Source: Bufo bufo (lineage: Eukaryota; Chordata; Amphibia; Anura; Bufonidae). Taken from it: a stretch of 64,000 nt of DNA. A program made the position numbers and the translations under genes. The notes beneath the pieces are model-generated. The model searched no databases, was not told the DNA's origin, and was given only the letters and a program-made list of their open reading frames with translations. Location of the stretch: assembly GCF_905171765.1 (NCBI RefSeq), contig NC_053391.1:693213035-693277034 (forward strand), given 5' to 3'. Below, one piece after another: positions 1 to 12,600 of this stretch (position 1 is its first letter; the number at the start of each line of letters is the position of its first letter).

Positions 1-152
1 TCTTTTATGGGGCTGAATACATATCTGTGATGGATTCCAGCAGCGTCAGAAGGTAAAGAACACACGACACCTTCTGACAACTCCTGTAATTATTCCCATA
101 AATCAGCGGAGAAATAAAAAGTAATTGTCAGATCAGGGGGCTACACTAAAAT

Positions 153-1830
153 ATGAGGAGAAGGGGACATTATAGAGGATGGGTGAGGAGAGGGGGACAT
201 GGGGGAGGACATGGGGGAGGAGAGGGGGACATGGGGGAGGACATGGGGGAGGAGAGGGGGACATGGGGGAGGACAGTCTGTGAGGAGAGGGGGACATGGG
301 GGAGGACAGTCCGTAAGGAGAGGGGGACATGGAAGACGAGACAGTCCATATGGAGAGGGGGACATGGGAGGGGACAGTCTGTGAGGAGAGGGGGACATGG
401 GAGAGGACAGTCTGTGAGGAGAGGGGAACATGGGGAAGGACAGTCTGTAAGAAGAGGGGAACATGGGGGAGGACAGTCTGTAAGAAGAGGGGAACATGGG
501 GGAGGACAGTCTGTAAGAAGAGGGGAACATGGGGGAGGACAGTCTGTAAGAAGAGGGGAACATGGGGGAGGACAGTCTGTAAGAAGAGGGGAACATGGGG
601 GAGGACAGTCTGTAAGAAGAGGGGAACATGGGGGAGGACAGTCTGTAAGAAGAGGGGAACATGGGGGAGGACAGTCTGTAAGAAGAGAGGAACATGGGGG
701 AGGACAGTCTGTAAGAAGAGGGGAACATGGGGGAGGACAGTCTGTAAGAAGAGGGGAACATGGGGGAGGACAGTCTGTAAGAAGAGGGGAACATGGGGGA
801 GGACAGTCTGTAAGAAGAGGGGAACATGGGGGAGGACAGTCTGTGAGGAGAGGGGGACATGGGAGAGGACCGTCTGTGGGGAGAGGGGAACATGGGAGAG
901 GACAGTCCGTAAGAAGAGGGGAACATGGGGGAGGACAGTCTGTAGGAAGAGGGGAACATGGGGGAAAACAGTCTGTAAGAAGAGGGGGGCATGGGGAAGG
1001 ACAGTCTGTAAGGAGAGGGGAACATGGGGGAGGACAGTCCGTAAGAAGAAGGGGACAGGGGAGAGGACCGTCTGTGGGGAGAGGGGAACATGGGGGAGGA
1101 CAGTCTGTAAGAAGAGGGGAACATGGGGAAGGACAGTCCGTAAGAAGAAGGGGACATGGGGGAGGACAGTCTGTAGGAAGAGGGGAACATGGGGAAGGAC
1201 AGTCTGTAAGGAGAGGGGGAAATGGGGGAGGACAGTCTGTAAGAAGAGGGGAACATGGGGGAGGACAGTCCGTAAGAAGAAGGGGACATGGGGGAGGACA
1301 GTCTGTAGGAAGAGGGGAACATGGGGAAGGACAGTCTGTAAGGAGAGGGGGACATGGGAGAGGACAGTCCGTAAGGAGAGGGGGACATGGGGAGGACAGT
1401 TTGTAAGGAGAGGGGGACATGGGGGAGGACAGTCCGTGAGGAGAGGGGGGCATGGGGAGGACAGTCTGTGAGGAGAGGGGGACATGGGGGAGGACAGTTT
1501 GTAAGGAGAGGGGGACATGGGGGAGGACAGTCTGTGAGGATAGGGGGACATGGGGGATGGCAGTCTGTGAGGAGAGGGGGACATGGGGGAGGACAGTCTG
1601 TGAGGAGAGGGGGACATGGGGGAGGACAGTCTGTGAGGATAGGGGGACATGGGGGATGGCAGTCAGTGAGGAGAGGGGGACATGGGGGAGGACAGTCTGT
1701 GAGGATAGGGGGACATGGGGGATGGCAGTCTGTGAGGAGAGGGGGACATGGGGGAGGACAGTCTGTGAGGATAGGGGGACATGGGGGAGGACAGTCTGTG
1801 AGGGTGCACAGGTGTGTGAGGAGAGGGATA
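153..1830. repeat. 33-bp G-rich minisatellite array
   Basis: About 50 tandem copies of a 33-base unit built around gacagtctgtaagaagag followed by a run of G and acatgg. The plus strand is almost pure purine apart from short pyrimidine islands. Because 33 is divisible by three, several frames stay open on both strands over more than 1 kb, but the translations are only the repeat and are not genes. The central copies (420-840) are nearly identical, which suggests recent homogenisation; the right half carries more variants. The array lies in the PDE2A intron downstream of exon 1961-2000, only about 130 bases from it. Confidence 0.97.
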
Positions 1831-1960
1831 TTATGCGGTAATGTAATAATATGGAGGCTGGGTAATGTAGAAATGAAGGATGGGTGATGTAGTCATATGG
1901 AGGTTGGGTGGAGTAGTAACCCTTTACAGAGATGTTGTAGACACAGAACATGGAACTCAC

Positions 1961-2000
1961 CCAAATGTGTGAAGAGGTTTTTGGCAACTTGCAGCAGGGC
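1961..2000 (-). CDS. PDE2A: PDE2A internal exon (start of GAF-A to GAF-B linker)
   Basis: A 40-base exon. The intron before it ends in CTCACAG and the exon is followed by the donor GTGAGT. It reads ALLQVAKNLFTHL plus one base of a split codon, which matches the stretch of vertebrate PDE2A directly after the end of GAF-A, at the start of the helix leading to GAF-B. It begins in phase 0, as required by the preceding exon at 19405-19516. PDE2A is a dimeric phosphodiesterase that hydrolyses cAMP and cGMP and is activated when cGMP binds GAF-B. The next exon (GAF-B) must lie to the left of this window. The 17.4-kb intron upstream of this exon holds the 38-bp satellite. The identification rests on recall of the family sequence plus intact splice sites and phase. 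Confidence 0.93.
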
Positions 2001-2157
2001 CTGTGAGCGGAGAAGACAGCTGATTAATATTCATGAGCTCATTTACATAAGTCTCACATTTAGGCTCATCACATAAATACTGCAAATGTCAAATCCACAT
2101 GAAAGACGAAACTGAACCTGAGAGCCCCCCAACTGATCCAACAGCTCTGAACGGAGT

Positions 2158-2176
2158 CTGACCACCAGGGGGAGCT
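2158..2176 (+). promoter_or_regulatory. CTCF-like motif
   Basis: The sequence ACCACCAGGGGGAGC agrees with the CTCF core consensus (CCASYAGRKGG). It lies about 160 bases from the PDE2A exon, outside the recognisable repeats. Only the motif match is seen; binding is inference. Confidence 0.35.
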
Positions 2177-2212
2177 GTGTCTCCACTGCAGCCAAGTTCT
2201 GGTCCGTGACTA

Positions 2213-2443
2213 CGAGGGCTCATGCACACTACCATTGCTTGTTTTGCGGTCCGCAAGGCACGGATACCGGCCATGTGCATTCTGCATAAGCAGCAGAGAA
2301 CGTCCGGGGCCTCTATAGAAAAGTCCTTACCATGTTCTAAATTTTTGCGGGGCCGCGAAAAGGACATACGGATGCGCACAGCACACGGTGAGCTTTACAC
2401 GGATCGGACGCGGACAAAAAATATGTCCGTGTGCATGAGGGAA
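2213..2443. mobile_element. Degraded palindromic MITE (GGCCTCATGCACA family)
   Basis: The ends read gaggGCTCATGCACAC and GTGTGCATGAGGgaa, inverted copies of each other. The interior carries diverged Tg-cgg and ccgcaa patches typical of the better copy at 54073-54404. This is an old, non-autonomous DNA transposon copy with no coding capacity. Confidence 0.7.
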
Positions 2444-2506
2444 CTGAAAGCATCCAAAGCCGGAAATCACAGAGGATGCCAGGACTACAGACACTTGCTA
2501 AATGCT

Positions 2507-2850
2507 CACCATTTTCAGGATCTCTGCTAGCTGGCACATTCAGAGGCTGAAAGTCTGCACAGGCCAAATACTTCTCACAGCTGAGGGTTTGTTACAATTG
2601 TATCCAGTCCAGACAATCCTCTGTGAGCTGAATATCCTGGACTGATACATTGTAACAAACTATAAGGACAGGAGAGAGGTGTGCGCTGCTGATGTGATTG
2701 GCTTACAGAGGACTGTCCAGACCGGATACAACTGTAACAAACCCTCAGCTGTGAGAAGTAACAGGTCAGAGGACGTAATTTGCCTCTGGATACAAACAAG
2801 AATAATCCAATCTGCTGACAGCAAGCAGAGATCTTAAAAACATGGAGGAA
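2507..2850. mobile_element. Foldback MITE, family F, copy 1
   Basis: Two long inverted arms face each other. The left arm (2573-2635) contains cacagctgagggtttgttac and the right arm (2700-2759) its near-perfect reverse complement; outer arms carry atctctgct and agcagagat. The arms could fold into a hairpin of more than 50 bp. Other copies of the family are at 17872-18125 and 54561-54862, with a fragment near 42278. No protein is encoded. Confidence 0.8.
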
Positions 2851-3628
2851 TGGACGCTCTACCTGGAGTATCTACAGTGATACTATAGGCGTCCCCCCGC
2901 TCCACCATGGGGTAGGGTGTCGACATTTTTGGCTCCATGTAGGAGGGGTTATTCAGGACGGGGGTGTGGCCTAATTCGTGCTACTTAGGTAGGCAGAGAT
3001 GTAATTCCCCAACACAGAGCTAGAGGGCGCCATAAGACACAAATGTCCAGGCAGACCACGTGCCCCTCCCTCTAGGAGCCAATCAGCAGGACACAAAAAG
3101 GTCACATGACTCAGGCAGCTAACTATTACTTTTCAGTAGCGTGCTGCCTAGGTTTGATGGGGCATCCGACAACCGGTCACGAAAGGTTCGCTTTAAGTTG
3201 AAGATAAAGGGTTAACCGCTGCGATGCCAGGCGCCCGCCTAGGGTTTCCCCTCCCGTTCTCCCCCCGGTCGCCCCGGCTTATAATGAGCTGTCAGCCTCT
3301 TCTTCGTTTTAATTAGTTCCCACTAATTCCTTGATTATTAAACCTTCCTCCATCTTTGTCCTTTTCCGTCTTTTTTTTTCACCTTGGCGCTTTGAAATCA
3401 CCTGACCGAGAAATGTCGCGGATCGCCTGCAAGATGAGGTCAGGAAAGTTAATTAGCTGCAGACGTATGGCGGCTGTAATATTCAGACGCCGGAAAAAAG
3501 GCGAACGCGGATGAGGAGCCCACAACCTCCATCATCTCATTTACAGGATTGACTCATTAAACGGAAAAAAAGAGGCCTCCGGGGAGAAAATAAAGCGTAT
3601 TAACCATTCTAGTGCTGGATAATCGGGC
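2851..3628. other. Single-copy-looking intron sequence, possible conserved element
   Basis: No gene and no tandem repeat is seen. From about 3180 to 3600 the sequence is AT-rich with several TAAT/ATTA homeodomain-type cores (for example ttttaattagttcc and gttaattagctgc). It does not resemble the interspersed repeats elsewhere in the window. It could be a conserved non-coding element, but only alignment could show this. Confidence 0.35.
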
Positions 3629-6600
3629 CGCTCCAGACTACACATCCAGACTGCTGTTATAGGGGGCGCTCTATACTACACATCTAGACTGCTGTTATAG
3701 GGGGCGCTCTATACTACACATCCAGACTGCTGTTATAGGGGGCGCTCCAGACTACACATCCAGACTGCTGTTATAGGGGGCGCTCCAGACTACACATCCA
3801 GACTGCTGTTATAGGGGGCGCTCTATACTACACATCCAGACTGCTGTTATAGGGGGCGCTCCAGACTACACATCCAGACTGCTGTTATAGGGGGCGCTCT
3901 ATACTACACATCCAGACTGCTGTTATAGGGGGCGCTCCAGACTACACATCTAGACTGCTGTTATAGGGGGCGCTCTATACTACACATCCAGACTGCTGTT
4001 ATAGGGGGCGCTCCAGACTACACATCCAGACTGCTGTTATAGGGGGCGCTCCAGACTACACATCCAGACTGCTGTTATAGGGGGCGCTCTATACTACACA
4101 TCCAGACTGCTGTTATAGGGGGAGCTCTATACTACACATCCAGACTGCTGTTATAGGGGGCACTCCAGACTACACATCCAGACAGCTGTTATAGGGGGCG
4201 CTCTATACTACACATCCAGACCGCTGTTATAGGGGGCGCTCCAGACTACACATCCAGACTGCTGTTATAGGGGGCGCTCTATACTACACATCCAGACTGC
4301 TGTTATAGGGGGCGCTCCAGACTACACATCCAGACTGCTGTTATAGAGGGCGCTCCAGACTACACATCCAGACTGCTGTTATAGGGGGCGCTCTATACTA
4401 CACATCCAGACTGCTGTTATAGGGGGAGCTCTATACTACACCTCCAGACTGCTGTTATAGGGGGAGCTCTATACTACACATCCAGACTGCTGTTATAGGG
4501 GGCGCTCTATACTACACCTCCAGACTGCTGTTATAGGGGGAGCTCTATACTACACATCCAGACTGCTGTTATAGGGGGAGCTCTATACTACACATCCAGA
4601 CTGCTGTTATAGGGGGAGCTCTATACTACACATCCAGACTGCTGTTATAGGGGGCGCTCTATACTACACCTCCAGACTGCTGTTATAGGGGGAGCTCTAT
4701 ACTACACATCCAGACTGCTGTTATAGGGGGCGCTCCAGACTACACCTCCAGACTGCTGTTATAGGGGCCGCTCCAGACTACACATCCAGACTGCTGTTAT
4801 AGGGGGCGCTCTATACTACACATCCAGACTGCTGTTATAGGGGGAGCTCTATACTACACATCCAGACTACTGTTATAGGGGGCGCTCCAGACTACACATC
4901 CAGACTGCTGTTATAGGGGGCGCTCCAGACTACACATCCAGACTGCTGTTATAGGGGGCGCTCCAGACTACACATCCAGACTGCTGTTATAGGGGGCGCT
5001 CTATACTACACATCCAGACTGCTGTTATAGGGGGCGCTCCAGACTACACATCCAGACTGCTGTTATAGGGGGCGCTCCAGACTACACATCCAGACTGCTG
5101 TTATAGGGGGAGCTCTATACTACACATCCAGACTGCTGTTATAGGGGGCGCTCTATACTACACATCCAGACTGCTGTTATAGGGGGCGCTCTATACTACA
5201 CATCCAGACTGCAGTTATAGGGGGCGCTCTATACTACACATCCAGACTGCTGTTATAGGGGGCGCTCCAGACTACACATCCAGACTGCTGTTATAGGGGG
5301 CGCTCCAGACTACACATCCAGACTGCTGTTATAGGGGGCGCTCCAGACTACACATCCAGACTGCTGTTATAGGGGGCGCTCCAGACTACACATCCAGACT
5401 GCTGTTATAGGGGGCGCTCCAGACTACACATCCAGACTGCTGTTATAGGGGGCGCTCTATACTACACATCCAGACTGCTGTTATAGGGGGCGCTCTATAC
5501 TACACATCCAGACTGCTGTTATAGGGGGCGCTCTATACTACACATCCAGACTGCTGTTATAGGGGGCGCTCTATACTACACATCCAGACTGCTGTTATAG
5601 GGGGCGCTCCAGACTACACATCCAGACTGCTGTTATAGGGGGCGCTCTATACTACACATTCAGACTGCTGTTATAGGGGGCGCTCTATACTACACATCCA
5701 GACTGCTGTTATAGGGGGCGCTCCAGACTACACATCCAGACTGCTGTTATAGGGGGCGCTCTATACTACACATCCAGACTGCTGTTATAGGGGGCGCTCT
5801 ATACTACACATCCAGACTGCTGTTATAGGGGGCGCTCCAGACTACACATCCAGACCGCTGTTATAGGGGGCGCTCCAGACTACACATCCAGACTGCTGTT
5901 ACAGGGGGCGCTCCAGACTACACATCCAGACTGCTGTTATAGTTGGCGCTCCAGACTACACATCCAGACTGCTGTTATAGGGGGCGCTCTATACTACACA
6001 TCTAGACTGCTGTTATAGGGGGCGCTCTATACTACACATCCAGACTGCTGTTATAGGGGGCGCTCCAGACTACACATCCAGACTGCTGTTATAGGGGGCG
6101 CTCCTGACTACACATCCAGACTGCTGTTATAGGGGGCGCTCTATACTACACATCCAGACTGCTGTTATAGACTGCTGTTATAGGGGGCGCTCGATACTAC
6201 ACATCCAGACTACTGTTATAGGGGGCGCTCTATACTACACATCCAGACTGCTGTTATAGGGGGAGCTCTATACTACACATCCAGACTACTGTTATAGGGG
6301 GCGCTCCAGACTACACATCCAGACTGCTGTTATAGGGGGCGCTCCAGACTACACATCCAGACTGCTGTTATAGGGGGCGCTCCAGACTACACATCCAGAC
6401 TGCTGTTATAGGGGGCGCTCTATACTACACATCCAGACTGCTGTTATAGGGGGCGCTCCAGACTACACATCCAGACTGCTGTTATAGGGGGCGCTCCAGA
6501 CTACACATCCAGACTGCTGTTATAGGGGGAGCTCTATACTACACATCCAGACTGCTGTTATAGGGGGCGCTCTATACTACACATCCAGACTGCTGTTATA

Positions 6601-9600
6601 GGGGGCGCTCTATACTACACATCCAGACTGCAGTTATAGGGGGCGCTCTATACTACACATCCAGACTGCTGTTATAGGGGGCGCTCCAGACTACACATCC
6701 AGACTGCTGTTATAGGGGGCGCTCCAGACTGCACATCCAGACCGCTGTTATAGGGGGCGCTCCAGACTACACATCCAGACTGCTGTTATAGGGGGCGCTC
6801 CAGACTACACATCCAGACTGCTGTTATAGGGGGCGCTCCAGACTACACATCCAGACTGCTGTTATAGGGGGCGCTCTATACTACACATCCAGATTGCTGT
6901 TATAGGGGGCGCTCTATACTACACATCCAGACTGCTGTTATAGGGGGCGCTCTATACTACACATCCAGACTGCTGTTATAGGGGGCGCTCTATACTACAC
7001 ATCCAGACTGCTGTTATAGGGGGCGCTCCAGACTACACATCCAGACTGCTGTTATAGGGGGCGCTCTATACTACACATTCAGACTGCTGTTATAGGGGGC
7101 GCTCTATACTACACATCCAGACTGCTGTTATAGGGGGCGCTCCAGACTACACATCCAGACTGCTGTTATAGGGGGCGCTCTATACTACACATCCAGACTG
7201 CTGTTATAGGGGGCGCTCTATACTACACATCCAGACTGCTGTTATAGGGGGCGCTCCAGACTACACATCCAGACTGCTGTTATAGGGGGCGCTCCAGACT
7301 ACACATCCAGACTGCTGTTATAGGGGGCGCTCCAGACTACACATCCAGACTGCTGTTATAGGGGGCGCTCCAGACTACACATCCAGACTGCTGTTATAGG
7401 GGGCGCTCTATACTACACATCCAGACTGCTGTTATAGGGGGCGCTCTATACTACACATCCAGACTGCTGTTATAGGGGGCGCTCCAGACTACACATCCAG
7501 ACTGCTGTTATAGGGGGCGCTCCAGACTACACATCCAGACTGCTGTTATAGGGGGCACTCTATACTACACATCCAGACTGCTGTTATAGGGGGCGCTCCA
7601 GACTACACATCCAGACTGCTGTTATAGGGGGCGCTCCAGACTACACATCCAGACTGCTGTTATAGGGGGCGCTCCAGACTACACATCCAGACTGCTGTTA
7701 TAGGGGGCGCTCCAGACTGCACATCCAGACCGCTGTTATAGGGGGCGCTCCAGACTACACATCCAGACTGCTGTTACAGGGGGCGCTCCAGACTACACAT
7801 CCAGACTGCTGTTATAGTTGGCGCTCCAGACTACACATCCAGACTGCTGTTACAGGGGGCGCTCTATACTACACATCCAGACTGCTGTTATAGGGGGCGC
7901 TCCAGACTACACATCCAGACTGCTGTTATAGGGGGCGCTCTATAATACACATCCAGACTGCTGTTATAGAGGGCGATCCAGACCACACATCCAGACTGCT
8001 GTTATAGGGGGCGCTCCAGACTACACATCCAGACTACTGTTATAGGGGGCGCTCCAGACCACACATCCAGACTGCTGTTATAGGGGGTGCTCCAGACTAC
8101 ACATCCAGACTGCTGCTATAGGGGGCGCTCCAGACTACACATCCAGACTGCTGTTATAGGGGGAGCTCTATACTACACAGCCAGACTGCTGTTATAGGGG
8201 GCGCTCCAGACTACACATCCAGACTGCTGTTATAGGGGGTGCTCCAGACTACACATCCAGACTGCTGCTATAGGGGGCGCTCCAGACTACACATCCAGAC
8301 TGCTGTTATAGGGGGTGCTCCAGACTACACATCCAGACTGCTGTTATAGGGGGCGCTCCAGACTACACCTCCAGACTGCTGTTATAGGGGGCTCTCTATA
8401 CTACATATCTAGACTGCTGTTATAGGGGGCCCTCTATACTGCACATCCAGACTGCAGTTACAGGGGGCGCTCCAGACTACACATCCAGACTGCTGTTATA
8501 GGGGGCGATCCAGACTACACATCCAGACTGCTGTTATAGGAGGCGCTCCAGACTACACATCCAGACTGCTGTTATAGGGGGCGCTCCAGACTACACATCC
8601 AGACTGCTGTTATAGGGGGCGCTCTATACTACACATCCAGACGGCTGTTATAGGGGGCGCTCCAGACTACACAACCAGACTGCTGTTATAGGGGGCGCTC
8701 TATACTACACATCCAGACTGCTGTTATAGCTGGCGCTCCAGACTACACATCCAGACTGCTGTTATAGGGGGCGCTCCAGACTACACATCCAGACTGCAGT
8801 TATAGGGGGCGCTCTATACTACACATCCAGACTGCTGTTATAGGGGGCGCTCCAGACTACACATCCAGACTGCTGTTATAGGGGGCGCTCCAGACTACAC
8901 ATCCAGACTGCTGTTATAGGGGCCGCTCCAGACTACACAGCCAGACTGCTGTTATAGGGGGCGCTCTATACTACACATCCAGACTGCTGTTATAGGGGGC
9001 GCTCCAGACTACACATCCAGACTGCTGTTATAGGGGGCGCTCTATGCTACACATCCAGAATGCTGTTATAGGGGGCGCTCCAGACTACACATCCAGACTG
9101 CTGTTATAGGGGGCGCTCTATACTACACATCCAGACTGCTGTTATAGGGGGCGCTCCAGACTACACATCTAGACTGCTGTTATAGGGGGCGCTCTATACT
9201 ACACATCCAGACTGCTGTTATAGGGGGCGCTCGATACTACACATCCAGACTACTGTTATAGGGGGCGCTCTATACTACACATCCAGACTGCTGTTATAGG
9301 GGGCGCTCTATACTACACATCCAGACTGCTGTTATAGGGGGAGCTCTATACTACACATCCAGACTACTGTTATAGGGGGCGCTCCAGACTACACATCCAG
9401 AATGCTGTTATAGGGGGAGCTCTATACTACACATCCAGACTGCTGTTATAGGGGGCGCTCCAGACTACACATCCAGACTGCTGTTATAGGGGGCGCTCTA
9501 TACTACACATCCAGACTGCTGTTATAGGGGGCGCTCTATACTACACATCCAGACTACTGTTATAGGGGGCGCTCCAGACTACACATCCAGACTGCTGTTA

Positions 9601-12600
9601 TAGGGGGCGCTCCAGACTACACATCCAGACTGCTGTTATAGGGGGCGCTCTATGCTACACATCCAGAATGCTGTTATAGGGGGCGCTCCAGACTACACAT
9701 CCAGACTGCTGTTATAGGGGGCGCTCTATACTACACATCCAGACTGCTGTTATAGGGGGCGCTCCAGACTACACATCTAGACTGCTGTTATAGGGGGCGC
9801 TCTATACTACACATCCAGACTGCTGTTATAGGGGGCGCTCTATACTACACATCCAGACTGCTGTTATAGGGGGTGCTCTATACTACACATCCAGACTGCT
9901 GTTATAGGGGGCGCTCCAGACTACACATCCAGACTGCTGTTATAGGGGGCGCTCTATACTACACATCCAGACTACTGTTATAGGGGGCGCTCTATACTAC
10001 ACATCCAGACTGCTGTTATAGGGGGCGCTCTATACTACACATCCAGAGAGCTGTTATAGGGGGAGCTCTATACTACACCTCCAGACTGCTGTTATAGGGG
10101 CCGCTCCAGACTACACATCCAGACTGCTGTTATAGGGGGCGCTCTATGCTACACATCCAGACTGCTGTTATAGGAGGCGCTCCAGACTACACATCCAGAC
10201 TGCTGTTATAGGGGGCGCTCTATGCTACACATCCAGACTGCTGTTATAGGGGGAGCTCTATACTACACATCCAGACTGCTGTTATAGGGGGCGCTCTATA
10301 CTACACATCCAGACTGCTGTTATAGGGGGCGCTCCAGTCTACACATCCAGACTGCTGTTATAGGGGCGCTCCAGACTACACATCCAGACTGCTGTTATAG
10401 GGGGCGCTCTATACTACACATCCAGACTGCTGTTATAGAGGGCGCTCCAGACTACACATCCAGACTGCTGTTATAGAGGGCGCTCCAGACTACACATCCA
10501 GACTGCTGTTATAGAGGGCGCTCCAGACTACACATCCAGACTGCTGTTATAGGGGGCGCTCTATACTACACATCCAGACTGCTGTTATAGGGGGCGCTCC
10601 AGACTACACATCCAGACTGCTGTTATAGGGGGCGCTCCAGACTACACATCCAGACAGCTGTTATAGGGGCGCTCTATACTACACATCCAGACTGCTGTTA
10701 TAGGGGGCGCTCCAGACTACACATCCAGACTACTGTTATAGGGGGCACTCCAGACTACACATCCAGACAGCTGTTATAGGGGGCGCTCCAGACTACACAT
10801 CCAGACTGCTGTTATAGGGGGCGCGCTATACTACACCTCCAGACAGCTGTTATAGGGGGCGCTCTATACTACACATCCAGACGGCTGTTATAGGGGGCGC
10901 TCTATACTACACATCCAGAATGCTGTTATAGGGGGCGCTCCAGACTACACATCCAGACTGCTGTTATAGGGGGCGCTCTATACTACACATCCAGACTACT
11001 GTTATAGGGGGAGCTCTATACTACACATCCAGACTGCTGTTATAGGGGGAGCTCTATACTACACAACCAGACAGCTGTTATAGGGGGCGCTCTATACTAC
11101 ACATCCAGACTGCTGTTATAGGGGGAGCTCTATACTACACATCCAGACTGTTGTTATAGGGGGCGCTCTATACTACACATCCAGACTGCTGTTATAGAGG
11201 GCGCTCCAGACTACACATCCAGACTGCTGTTATAGGGGGCGCTCTATACTACACATCCAGACTGCTGTTATAGGGGGCACTCCAGACTACACATCCAGAC
11301 AGCTGTTATAGGGGGCGCTCCAGACTACACATCCAGACTGCTGTTATAGGGGCGCTCTATACTACACATCCAGACTGTTGTTATAGGGGGCGCTCTATAC
11401 TACACATCCAGACTACTGTTATAGGGGGAGCTCTATACTACACATCCAGACTGCTGTTATAGGGGGCGCTCCAGACTACACATCCAGACTGCTGTTATAG
11501 GGGGCGCGCTATACTACACCTCCAGACAGCTGTTATAGGGGGCGCTCTATACTACACATCCAGACGGCTGTTATAGGGGGCGCTCTATACTACACATCCA
11601 GAATGCTGTTATAGGGGGCGCTCCAGACTACACATCCAGACTGCTGTTATAGGGGGCGCTCTATACTACACATCCAGACTACTGTTATAGGGGGAGCTCT
11701 ATACTACACATCCAGACTGCTGTTATAGGGGGAGCTCTATACTACACAACCAGACAGCTGTTATAGGGGGCGCTCTATACTACACATCCAGACTGTTGTT
11801 ATAGGGGGCGCTGTATACTACACATCCAGACTGCTGTTATAGAGGGCGCTCCAGACTACACATCCAGACTGCTGTTATAGGGGGCGCTCTATACTACACA
11901 TCCAGACTGCTGTTATAGGGGGCACTCCAGACTACACATCCAGACTGCTGTTATAGGGGGAGCTCTATACTACACATCCAGACTGTTGTTATAGGGGGCG
12001 CTGTATACTACACATCCAGACTGCTGTTATAGAGGGCGCTCCAGACTACACATCCAGACTGCTGTTATAGGGGGCGCTCTATACTACACATCCAGACTGC
12101 TGTTATAGGGGGCACTCCAGACTACACATCCAGACAGCTGTTATAGGGGGCGCTCTATACTACACATCCAGACTACTGTTATAGGGGGAGCTCTATACTA
12201 CACATCGAGACTGCTGTTATAGGGGGCGCTCCAGACTACACATCCAGACAGCTGTTATAGGGGGCGCTCTATACTACACATCCAGACTACTGTTATAGGG
12301 GGAGCTCTATACTACACATCCAGACTGCTGTTATAGGGGGAGCTCTATACTACACAACCAGACAGCTGTTATAGGGGGCGCTCTATACTACACATCCAGA
12401 CTGCTGTTATAGGGGGCGCTCCAGACTACACATCCAGACTGCTGTTATAGGGGGAGCTCTATACTACACATCCAGACTGCTGTTATAGGGGGCGCTCCAG
12501 ACTACACATCCAGACTGCTGTTATAGGGGGCGCTCTATACTACACATCCAGACTACTGTTATAGGGGGCGCTCCAGACCACACATCTAGACTGCTGTTAT

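Noticed and set aside
133..1987. Long overlapping open frames on both strands (up to 605 codons)
   Set aside because: They are the 33-bp minisatellite read in several frames; no domain, no codon bias and no splice context.
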